From contig JAUIFW010000024.1 of the NCBI GenBank assembly GCA_030430105.1, positions 1-11,911 on the forward strand: a stretch of DNA of 11,911 nt, read 5' to 3'. The translations under genes were made by a program, and so were the position numbers. This document shows, piece by piece, positions 1-8,600 of this stretch. Below the pieces are notes generated by a model, which worked only from the letters and a program-made list of their open reading frames with translations, searched no databases and was not told the DNA's origin. Within the stretch, counting starts at the first letter, position 1. Each line of letters starts with the position of its first letter. This DNA comes from a bacterium (GTDB taxonomy: Bacteria > Patescibacteria > Gracilibacteria > 1-14-2-50-48-13).

Positions 1-1203
1 GATCTTTGGACGGTAGGATACTCCAAGTATATGGCTACGGCTGTTTGGGCAGGAAATAATGATGGGTCTGCACTTTCCAATAGTGCTACCGGTCTCACGG
101 AGGCATCACCTATTTGGTATGAGTTCATGCGTCAGGCACATCAGGAGAAGGAGCCGTTGCCATTTGAGCGCCCTGATGGACTCTCCGAGATTTCTGTAAG
201 CTTACTTTCTGGAAAGCGTGCTACGGCAGAAACTCCTGAGGGTTATGCCCGATCTGGTTTGTTCTCGAGCTGGTCTGTTCCTACTGAATTTGATGGTGGG
301 CATAAGAAGATTCGTATAGATTCACGAAATGGCTTGCTTGCCAATGAGGATTGTCCAGATGCTGTAGTGCGAGAGCTTGTTGCGTTCAATGTTCAGTCTG
401 AGCGACCTAGCTGGGAAAACTGGGAGAACCCTGTTCAGGCATGGGCTAAGGGGAAGGGATTTGCTGGAGGTGAAGGAGAAGAGGCATTTACAGAGATTCC
501 ACTGAATGTGAGCCCTCTCTGTGAGAAAACTGATGAGGATGAGCTTCTCACTATATCGATGCAATCTCCAAAGAGTGGAGGTACGGTGCCTGCGGGACGT
601 GCAACGGTGCTTGTAGATATTGATGCTCCGATTGGAATAGGGAAGGTGGAGTACTATATCGATGGAGAGCTACAATCGACGCGAGAAACTAGTCCATTTA
701 CACAGGGGTTTGTGAACGTGCCAGATGATGAGGCAGAGCATATTATTCGCGTGGTAGCCTATGATACCAACTTCTACTCGCGGGAGACTTCTGCGGCAGT
801 ACGGGTGGCAGCTGATACGGAGCCACCTGAGGTTTCTATAGCTGTGCCAAAGTCGGTTGCTCTAGCTTCCACCCTTACTATTGATATTGATGCAGTAGAT
901 TTGGGAAGTGATATCGATGAGGTGGATTTGTATCTTGATGGAGAATTACTCAAGAGCTTTGATGTTGCCCCTTATCGTTTTAATCTCTATCTCAATAGTG
1001 GCTTCTATGAGGAGGGTACGCATGAGATCAAGGTCTTTGCACGGGATCTCAAGGGGAATGCAAGCTCAGCGACACAGACGTTTAGAATTACAGCACAGGA
1101 GGAGGATGCACTTGAACCTCTTACGGAAGATGCGATGATTTTGGATGCTGGAGGTTCTATGCTGACGGATGCTGAACGTGAAGCGCTTACCCTGGAGGAA
1201 TGA
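1..1203 (+). CDS. Class A penicillin-binding protein (PBP1A type), C-terminal part, with two Ig-like domains
   Basis: This frame is open from base 1, so the glycosyltransferase domain and the SxxK, SxN and KTG motifs lie upstream of the window; 400 residues are visible. Residues 1-47 match the end of the PBP1A transpeptidase domain: DLWTVGYS, then ATAVWAGNNDG, then ASPIWYEFM, which follow the KTG box in this family. A linker with SLLSGKRAT and one cysteine pair (near residues 119 and 174) leads to two Ig-like modules, about 185-270 and 275-363. Each has a YYIDGEL/LYLDGEL core, as in bacterial Ig-like domains. The tail is acidic. Known family role: an inner-membrane-anchored enzyme that polymerises and crosslinks peptidoglycan outside the membrane. 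The Ig modules may bind wall polymers (inference). The internal ATG at 31 is not the start. The stop overlaps the next gene, which implies an operon. Confidence 0.93.
   Translation, partial: DLWTVGYSKYMATAVWAGNNDGSALSNSATGLTEASPIWYEFMRQAHQEKEPLPFERPDGLSEISVSLLSGKRATAETPEGYARSGLFSSWSVPTEFDGGHKKIRIDSRNGLLANEDCPDAVVRELVAFNVQSERPSWENWENPVQAWAKGKGFAGGEGEEAFTEIPLNVSPLCEKTDEDELLTISMQSPKSGGTVPAGRATVLVDIDAPIGIGKVEYYIDGELQSTRETSPFTQGFVNVPDDEAEHIIRVVAYDTNFYSRETSAAVRVAADTEPPEVSIAVPKSVALASTLTIDIDAVDLGSDIDEVDLYLDGELLKSFDVAPYRFNLYLNSGFYEEGTHEIKVFARDLKGNASSATQTFRITAQEEDALEPLTEDAMILDAGGSMLTDAEREALTLEE
1194..1198 (+). promoter_or_regulatory. Shine-Dalgarno-like GGAGG next to the PRC-barrel start
   Basis: GGAGG lies in the last codons of the PBP gene, only one base before the ATG at 1200, which is too close for ordinary initiation. 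The next in-frame start, GTG at 1212, is 13 bases beyond the box, which is rather far. The true start is therefore uncertain: either ATG 1200 by coupled re-initiation at the ATGA overlap, or GTG 1212 from this box. Confidence 0.45.
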
Positions 1204-1742
1204 ATATAGTAGTGCGATCACAGTGTATTGGAGAGGAGGTGTATTGTGAACATGATACCCTCCTTGGTACAGTCCATGACTTTATTGAGTCTCAAGAAAA
1301 AGGGGAGCTTCTTGGGATGGTTGTGAAAACCAATCATGGGTATGCCAAACTGTCTAAGGCTGTACTGTTTCATGAAGAGGATTTGTGGCACGCCACATGT
1401 GGCAATGAAGTGAAGCATGAGACACTTTTGCATGTAGATCATTGGTATGTGAAGAAGCCTGTGATTACGCAGTTTGCTGGAAAGCTTGGAGTCATCAAGG
1501 ATTATGCCTTTGATGCGGAAACTTTTACGATCCTACAGCTTATGGTGGTGAGGCGCTTCTTTTGGATTCCTATGAAAAAATATTTGATTAGCAGGCATTC
1601 GATTGTGGATGTCACAAAGAAGCATGTGGTGGTGGAGGATGCAGTAAAAAGAGAGCAGTCTACGATGACCTTGGATCAGCGTGTTCTCCTCTCTCCAGAG
1701 CCTGGATTTATGCGGGAGACTGCACAGCAGCCTCATTCATAA
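1200..1742 (+). CDS. PRC-barrel domain protein, two tandem copies
   Basis: This is a 180-residue protein with no signal peptide or membrane segment, so probably cytoplasmic. Two PRC-barrel-like beta units are visible. The first is about residues 10-65, with LLGTVHDF at 21-28 and LLGMVVK at 37-43. The second is about residues 86-147, with KLGVIKDYAFD at 95-105, then LQLMVV, RRFFWIP and a final HVVVED strand. The G-x-V/I-x-D turn followed by a strand describing the dependence is the PRC hallmark. The family includes the RimM C-terminal domain and photosynthetic reaction-centre subunit H, and usually mediates protein or RNA contacts rather than catalysis. The start overlaps the PBP stop as ATGA (1200-1203), so translation is probably coupled. 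A regulatory or adaptor role linked to wall synthesis is only inference. A charged tail of about 30 residues follows the second barrel. The downstream neighbour grpE is convergent. Confidence 0.8.
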   Translation: MNIVVRSQCIGEEVYCEHDTLLGTVHDFIESQEKGELLGMVVKTNHGYAKLSKAVLFHEEDLWHATCGNEVKHETLLHVDHWYVKKPVITQFAGKLGVIKDYAFDAETFTILQLMVVRRFFWIPMKKYLISRHSIVDVTKKHVVVEDAVKREQSTMTLDQRVLLSPEPGFMRETAQQPHS

Positions 1743-1746
1743 GGAA

Positions 1747-2295
1747 TTAAATCCCGACCACAACCTTTGCTGGTCTGAGTACTTTTTCTCCTTTGTAGGA
1801 GTATCCTTGTTGAACGACTCTAAGAACTATGTCTTTTTTATCACTCTCTTCCTGGCTAATAGCCTCGTGAAACTCAGGAGAAAACGGTGTCTCTCCTTCT
1901 TGAATCTCAATTCTTTGTACGCCGAGTCCATCAAGGAAATCTTGGAACATAGTACCAATATGGAGCACACCTTTTGTCCACGTATGTCCAGAGACCTCTT
2001 CAGGGACGTGAAGCAGTGCCTGATCAAAAGTGTCGAGTACAGGTAGGAGCTGTTCTACAAAGCGGATTTGGCTGTATGAGGCGAATTCTGCCTTTTCTTT
2101 TTCTACTCGGGCCTTGTAGTTGGCAAATTCTGCCTGCATGCGCAGGAGTTTGTCCTGTAATTCATCACATGAGCTACATGGCTCTGTTCCTTGCTTTTCA
2201 TCTACTAAAGCCTCTTCTTTTGCTAGCTCCTCCTGTGCCTGTAGTTCCTCAATACGCTCTTCTACATTGTTGTCGTTTGTCTCCTTTTTTGCCAT
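1747..2295 (-). CDS. grpE: GrpE, nucleotide exchange factor of the DnaK chaperone
   Basis: The 182-residue product has the complete GrpE layout. A charged N-terminus and long helix (about 10-75) include QAEFANYKARVEKEK. The four-helix-bundle region contains RFVEQLLPVLDTFDQAL. The beta wing ends in EFHEAISQEE, GYSYKGEKVLRPAKVVV and the C-terminus. GEKVLRPAKV is the most diagnostic GrpE string. The family role is to dimerise and release ADP from DnaK in the cytoplasm, setting the pace of the folding cycle and acting as a heat sensor. The ATG at 2295 is preceded by a weak AGG eight bases upstream. An unusual CxxC (Cys40 and Cys43) sits in the N-terminal helix region. No hrcA, dnaK or dnaJ is adjacent. 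The stop lies 4 bases from that of the convergent PRC gene, and no hairpin terminator is evident between them. Confidence 0.97.
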   Translation of the reverse strand: MAKKETNDNNVEERIEELQAQEELAKEEALVDEKQGTEPCSSCDELQDKLLRMQAEFANYKARVEKEKAEFASYSQIRFVEQLLPVLDTFDQALLHVPEEVSGHTWTKGVLHIGTMFQDFLDGLGVQRIEIQEGETPFSPEFHEAISQEESDKKDIVLRVVQQGYSYKGEKVLRPAKVVVGI

Positions 2296-2311
2296 GAAAT
2301 GTGCCTAAAAA

Positions 2312-2329
2312 CTTATGAGTAGTCTTATG
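2312..2329. repeat. Short direct repeat CTTATG in the grpE leader
   Basis: CTTATG occurs at 2312-2317 and 2324-2329, 12 bases apart. It reads CATAAG on the minus strand, spanning the predicted grpE -10 and start site. The spacing of about one helical turn is compatible with a paired regulator site, but a hexamer repeat can easily arise by chance. Confidence 0.25.
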
Positions 2330-2354
2330 CTAATCATCTTCGCTTCTAAGTCAA
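2327..2354 (-). promoter_or_regulatory. Possible grpE promoter
   Basis: Read on the minus strand, TTGACT (2354-2349) matches the -35 consensus at five of six positions. After a 16-base spacer, TAGCAT (2332-2327) matches the -10 at four of six. Transcription would begin near 2320, giving a leader of about 25 bases. No CIRCE element (TTAGCACTC-N9-GAGTGCTAA) is present, so HrcA control is not indicated. The call rests on weak matches only. Confidence 0.35.
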
Positions 2355-2392
2355 AGGGTAGAGGGCGTAGATACTGGCTTTTTTCCACAACA

Positions 2393-2419
2393 TAGACTGA
2401 AAATATGTCTAGTCTAGAC
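2393..2419. repeat. Inverted repeats between the divergent promoters
   Basis: TAGACT (2393-2398) and AGTCTA (2411-2416) form a six-base inverted repeat with a 12-base centre. Overlapping the second arm is the perfect eight-base palindrome GTCTAGAC (2412-2419). The cluster lies about 25-50 bases upstream of the extended -10 box at 2441 and also upstream of the grpE promoter region, a plausible place for an operator. No known regulator can be named. Confidence 0.3.
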
Positions 2420-2440
2420 GTCCAAAAATGGCTCTGGATT

Positions 2441-2449
2441 TGCTATAAT
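2441..2449 (+). promoter_or_regulatory. Extended -10 promoter for the giant gene
   Basis: TGCTATAAT is an exact extended -10 element (TGnTATAAT). No convincing -35 hexamer stands 16-18 bases upstream, which is typical for extended -10 promoters. The expected start of transcription is the A at 2456, seven bases after the box. That A is also the first base of an in-frame ATG. The transcript would either be leaderless from 2456 or carry a 45-base leader to the ATG at 2501. Confidence 0.65.
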
Positions 2450-2500
2450 ACATAGATGGGGAAACTCCCTTCACATTCATACAAAAACCCAACCGAATAT

Positions 2501-2608
2501 ATGAGGATACATCGCTTTCCTCCATACATTCAGAAACTACTTACCATCATAGTCTTGGTGACTATGATGAGTGGACTCTTGCCTACGACACTGCAGACCC
2601 AGGCTGCG
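2501..2608 (+). other. Sec-type signal peptide of the giant protein
   Basis: The n-region carries Arg2, Arg5 and Lys12. A hydrophobic core LLTIIVLVTMMSGLL spans residues 13-27. The polar c-region ends in TQAA, with likely cleavage after Ala35 or Ala36. The absence of a lipobox cysteine argues against a lipoprotein. Starting at 2456 would lengthen the n-region to an unusual 27 residues. Confidence 0.8.
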
Positions 2609-5600
2609 GGGCCTTTTGAGGAGGTGGATTTGGTTGCGCTTTTGGTGGAGACAAGCCTTTTGGAGGAGGAAACGACTTACCCACTTTCTGAGGACCTGCT
2701 TGAGATTTTGGGGCAGGACCCACGAGGAAATATGAATGTGTCGCTCAAGGCACGGGTGGAAAATTATGCGAACAATATCCGAAAGTACCTTCCGCAGACC
2801 AAGCTTGTGGTGATCCCTGTGGACCGCAATGAGGCGACATGGAAGATTGCCGATGCACTCGAGCATTTGTATGTGGAGGGTGAGCGTACTGAGATTGGTG
2901 GGGTTCAGGAAATTGCCTATCTCAAGGGAATTGTAGCTATTGGTCAGGTACCTTTGCCTCTTGTGACAAAGGAAGACCGTACTTTCTTGAGTATGTATCC
3001 ATACACGGATTTTGATAAGCCTGTATATCAGTACAATCCGGGTACGGATGAGTTTGTTCATGTGGATGTGCCTGGTGATCCTATGCCAGAGGTGTGGCAT
3101 GGAGTTATTACCTATCCTCAGAGTTTTGATCAGTGGCTTGGAGAAAAGGGTGATCCAAGTGAAGTAAGCTTTGAGGAGGGTGACCCTGCTGGTTATGAGG
3201 AAATTACGCGGCGTGACTATCTTGGTGATGTAAAGTTTGAACGAGGGCGACTTAGGCACGATGCATTGCTTGTGCAGCTTGAGCGCGCGTATGATCAGGA
3301 AATGAAGGCGGAGCTTGCTAAATATTTGGATAAAAACAAATTCTTCTACGAGGGGAAGCAGGGTGGACAGTATGAGGGAAATGGGTTCTCTCAGTTCGCA
3401 AAGAATTCACTCTATGTGGATTTCTTCCGAGAAATTGAGAATGTGACGAACTTCAAGCTTCGTGGGTACGAGGAGTATCTTCGAAACTGGGATAATAAAA
3501 CCTATCTTCGCTATACAAAGAAATGGATGGCGTCACTTCGAAATTCACTGCTTGGATTTGCGGGGAATAGTGTAGATGCGGATGCGCTGGATATTGATGC
3601 GATGGTGCGAGAGGAGATTGCTGCGGTGCGTGCTTCTGAGCCTGAGTACTATGAGACTGCGGAGGGAAGTGCTGAGCTTGCAAGCTATGAGGAGGAAATT
3701 CGTGCGGTCTACGAACAGAATGCTGAGCTTGCAGAAAGTATGGCGCAGAGTTCTCTTGATCAGCTTATTCCAGATATTCATACACGGGAGCCTATTGAGG
3801 CGTTGCTTCATACTGCCACAGAGGTGTTTGATCATGTGGTGGATGATCATGTGACCTATTTCAATAATACGGGACGATATTCGTTCTCAGGGGAAAATGA
3901 AGATAGGGAAGGGTTTACCCTCTACAAAATTGTAGAAATGATGGATGAGCGCGCACGGCTCGACATCAAGGAAGCCAATGATGTGCTTGAGCTTCAGGTG
4001 GATTCTATGCTGACGGAGGCTGCGCAAAATAGTTATCATCTGCAATTGGATATCCCAAATAGTGGGGTGAACTATTTTGGACGAAATACGAGCGCTGTTG
4101 CTGTGCGGCCTGTGGTGGTTCCTGGGCTAGGTGACCTGCTTGGTAAAGTGGGAAATGCTATTGGTTCGCTGGCAACGAATCAGCTTTCTCTCGATCTTGA
4201 TTTCCTCTTGGAGGTGCGTGTAGCTCCGTATCTAGATTTGCAGCCCTATCCAGATCCAACCCTTCTTAAGGATCCGTCTTACGATGCTGCAAATCGTAAG
4301 CCGTATCATGTTTGGCGTGATACAAGTGATCGAGGGGCTTGGGCTATCGTCGATGAGTTGAATCGAGCCGCAGTAGACCCTTCTCTTGCAGTTCACACCA
4401 AGAATTGGATTCCATATACGGGGCAGGACTATACGCACATAGAGCATCATCGTGTTCAGCCAGATCCAAATGACTCTGGTGCCCTTTCTTGGTCTCAGGT
4501 TGTTTGTGAGGGAATTGATGTGACGAATGCACAGACCTTTGTGAAGTCTTTGTGGGATCAGGGAATTAATCTGCTGAGTCTTGAGGAGGATGGTCTTCCT
4601 TGTTATGTGTATCTTGATAATCCTACTCCTGCACAGGAGCAGTATGTAGAATTGAGACAGTCTGGAAATACTACGAAAGTCGTCCTTCACGTGGTGGATC
4701 TACCATTTACTGCGGAGCAGTGTTCTATCTACATGGGTGGAGGTCCGGCTGTGGCTTCTGGTTCAGACCAGCTTCTTACCCTGAGAAAAGGGGAGATGAT
4801 ACCTCAATGGGAGCAGTTTGAGGATGCATCACTTCGCTCTTCAACTTTGGATGCTACATGGAGACAGCAGAAGGTGCAGGCCATTCGTGACTTAGTTTCT
4901 CTGTATTACGAGCGAAGGGCAGGACTTCAGGAGAAACGTCGAAGTGAGGTGATTACGGATACGGCGAAACTGCGTGCGAGACTTGAAGAGCGATATCAAC
5001 GTATGATTGGATCTGAGGTCAACAGTCTCCTTGGGCCTGCGCTTTCTGGATATTACGACGCTGGTACTTCAGATGAGGAGCAGTTTGCTGCGTACTTGCA
5101 GTATGCGGAGTCTTTTGATCCGTTGGTGGATGAAACGGTGCAGCCTGTGCAGGTTGAGGCGAACCGGTACTACAATACCTCTGCTGATGCACAGTTCCTT
5201 TCTTATGTGTCCAAGGTGTTTCCAGATGGAAACAAGACATTTACACCGCTTTCTCTCGATGAAGCTACGGTGATGGATCCTGCGGTAGAGCCTAACTATA
5301 GCTGGTATACGCTTCCTCAGGAGCTGGAAAGCAAGGTTGCTGCAACCAATCCAACCATGCTGCCTGTTCCAAGTTACTATACCTATGGTCGACTTGGGGC
5401 CTTTGGTGGATGTTCAGCTGTGTCTGATGCTTCAGTGATTGATTTTTCTAAGGCAAATATCAATGGCCCTAGAGCACAAATTTATGCGCTCATAAGTGGG
5501 GAAACCAATAGTATCCGTGGTCGAATGATTGAGGAAATTCAAAATAGGACCACATGGTGGGATTTTGCTATCAATGTGATTCCTGTTGCTGGATTTATCA

Positions 5601-8600
5601 ACTCGTTGCAACAAAAGCCATTGAGACAAGCGGATGCTCGTGATGCTATTGCAGAGAACTTGCTTCAAATCACAGACTTGTCCTTTGCCATGCTTACTCC
5701 AAATGCATATAGCATTGAGGAGGAGAAGCGTGATGCTACGGATGAACTTGTAGAGACACTTTGGAGTATGGAGCAAGATGCACTTGAACTAGTAGTGCCA
5801 TCTCAGCGTGCTTTAATTTGGTCTGGAATTCAGGAGCGTCTGGATTCATATGTGAAAGCACATATTTTGGTTGAGGCTATGAAGGTGTTTTACCCGCTTT
5901 ACAAAGAGACATGGTTTGCATCGTCGTATACCTTGGGTGACTTTACGCTCGTTGCTCGTGGGAATGACCAGTATAGCCTCACGGGGGCAGGAGCATTTGC
6001 TTCCATGAATGAGCGGCTCTCCGAGATTTCTTTGACGGGAAATCAATATACGATTCAGGGTATGGAGACAGTGCAACGTGAACTTACTGCGTTGGCGCTT
6101 GAAGAATTGGCAGTGTATGTGGAGTCCCTTCCTGAGGATCACTTTGAGGAAGGAGGGCTTCAGCCATTTATGGCAAACGTGGCGCAATATGAACAGCTTG
6201 CTGCTCAGTTTGCATCTACGATTTTGGCAGAGGTACAGGAGGTACTCTTGGCACAAGGTGAGGATGACCTCATTCAGTTTGAAGGGCTTGCTTGTGATCC
6301 AAACAGAGCGATTTGGCCTATCTTTGACCCGGCGGGTGCTGTTACCTTGGATAGCCCAGCTTACGAAACCCTTGAGACGGAATCTTCTCCTGTGGAGCTG
6401 TTCTTTGCCAACACCTTGAGTCCTGCACTATTGGAGTATGTATATGGCGGAAAGACAAGGGTGGAGCCTGCAGAAGGTGTGGAGCGAGAGGATTTACGAA
6501 CGGTATTTGAACTTCCTGAGGGAGACTATGAGGCCAAAGAGGATGAGTATGTACTATACGACTCGAGTTCAGGTACTCGTTTTGCAGGAAGTACAGATAG
6601 GGAGGATATGCTTGCATTTGTGGAAGACTACACGATTACTGATTTTGTAGATGATACAGTCGGTACGCTCAGTGAAGGACTTTCTCCATCTTGGGGTCCT
6701 AAGGTCACTGACTTTGATATTGTGGAGCGGCAGAATGAGGTCGATACCTCGGTTACTACAACGAGAAACGAACCGACACCGTATCACCTAGAGTTTGATG
6801 CTCAGCTTCCTCGTGCTGAAACCTATGATGTGCCCGTTGGTGCTTCAGAGGAGGCGAGAGACGATGTATTGAATACCAAGAAAGGATTTGTTATCGAGGA
6901 GCAAGCCTCCTCTGATCGTACCATTTACAATACAGATTCCTTTGGGCTTACTGGAGCAGCTGCATGTATTCGCTATGCTGAATTTGGAGCTAACCCAACG
7001 GGTAATCAGCAGGTTGCACAGGAGGGATCAAGGGATGATACCTTGACGGTGTATACTACTCCTGAATTGTATAGAGAGGTGAAATATGGGGAAGACCCCT
7101 ACTATGGAACAAACAAAAATGCTTGGAATGATGACTTGCAGCAAAGGCTGAGTTCGGGGCTTGTAAATCTCGAAGATGCTGAGGGTGGTGTAAAGCTTGA
7201 GGAGCTTCCTTCACGGGATGGTATTATTGGGGATATTCTTGGTGGAGTTGCCCGGTTTGCGAAGGCGTATACGGCTGCAGATACCTACAAGCAGATTGCG
7301 GAGTACAGTCGAGCGCAGCTGGAAGCAGTGAGAGTGATTCAAAGTAATGACTATTTGCGGTTTGCCTTTAATCAGGTAGGAAATCAGATTGTGAATATCA
7401 TCTCCACCCTAGGTGACGCTCTTACCTTTGTACCTAGAATTCCAGCAGAACTTCAGGCGTTAGCTGACGCAGTGGATAGGGCTTCTGGTATTACGTATAC
7501 AGGGCAGGAATTTGTCGAGGCTGCAGAGGATGGTATTCTTCAGGCGAATCGTAAGACCTCGCTCAACGCATTGGATGAGGGAGTTTCACTTGAATCTATT
7601 TTTACACTTGGTGAAGAAATACAGGAGATAGAGCAGTTTGGTATATTCCAGGGGAAGTCACTCATTGAATCGACCTTTATAACAGGAGATAATTCGTTAC
7701 TACCAGATAGGAATTATCCACCGGATACAGAGGGAGCTACCCTCAATGATCTCAATGGACTTCGTAGAATTCCAACGGTGGTAACCCACAAGGAGCCAAC
7801 GGCGGATACGATTCAAAGGCAGCTTCGCTCTCTCTCTGCTCTAGATCTTCCTGTGGATAACCCACGGTATGTGGAATTTTATCTCTATCAGTATGCACCA
7901 AAGATACTTTCTGAGTCTGCCTATGGATCAGCTGTAAGAGATTTTGGTGCACCACAGGAATTGGCGAGATGGGGAGGTATCGCTGGCTGGGAAGAGTATG
8001 AGGAGATTTTGCGCGTGCCATATCTCAACTTCTTTAAGGTGCTTCCAGAGGAGCTTTCCTTTAGCTATGTTTTGGATGAGCATGAGACTATGCAGGAGGA
8101 CCTTGCTGTTATTGAATCGAAGATACAGGAGCTTGTGACCGATTATCATCAGTACTTTGTGGACTATGTAGCGAAAGCTAATCTATCTGGTCCTGCAGGA
8201 ACGTTCTTGGTGACGATTCCGGACTACGTGGTGGACAAGCCAGAGCCTCCTACAGGTGATGATGTGGATCCTCAGGATGAAATTCAGTTCCAGCATGAAC
8301 TTAAGGTGTGGCGATTCAAGACAGATCTTCCAGATCAGTTCCGATCTGCCTTTGGCTGTACGCTTGTAGAAGGGGATGTGTATAGCTGTACCTCTTCGAT
8401 TCGAGAGGGAATGGAGCGCCTTTCTTATACTTCACCACTTACTCAGACGGGAGGAGATAGTATCTTTACAGAAAATATTGCTCGTTCCTTTGCAAGCACT
8501 GGCCTTGAGCACCTTGGTATGCCGTATGATGCTGCGCAAAAGACGGCTACTTCTCAGCGATCCTTCTTGGAGCTTCTAGATGCTTCAGATCTAGCTCCAG

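Noticed and set aside
1201..1203. TGA as a possible sense codon (UGA=Gly, as in Gracilibacteria and Absconditabacteria)
   Set aside because: TGA closes the PBP frame exactly at the next gene start. The 3,137-codon giant frame is rich in Gly but uses only GGN and has no in-frame TGA.
1725..1765. Bidirectional terminator between the convergent PRC and grpE genes
   Set aside because: The genes are only 4 bases apart and I see no stable stem followed by a T-run on either strand.
1681..2046. Plus-strand open frame of 121 codons
   Set aside because: It is antisense to most of grpE and starts inside the PRC gene. grpE is unmistakable, so this is a shadow.
2296..2455. CIRCE/HrcA operator upstream of grpE
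   Set aside because: No TTAGCACTC or GAGTGCTAA half-site is present on either strand.
2537..3259. Long minus-strand open frame (240 codons) and similar ones at 4232-4690, 9569-10024 and 10544-11053
   Set aside because: They lie antisense to the giant gene. Their products are Ser/Arg/His/Leu-rich with no domain and no sensible start context. They are by-products of the strong codon bias of the plus strand.
2783..3337. Active gingipain-like cysteine peptidase
   Set aside because: The catalytic cysteine cannot exist because residues 1-668 lack cysteine, and no H-G-H/G type catalytic histidine motif was seen.
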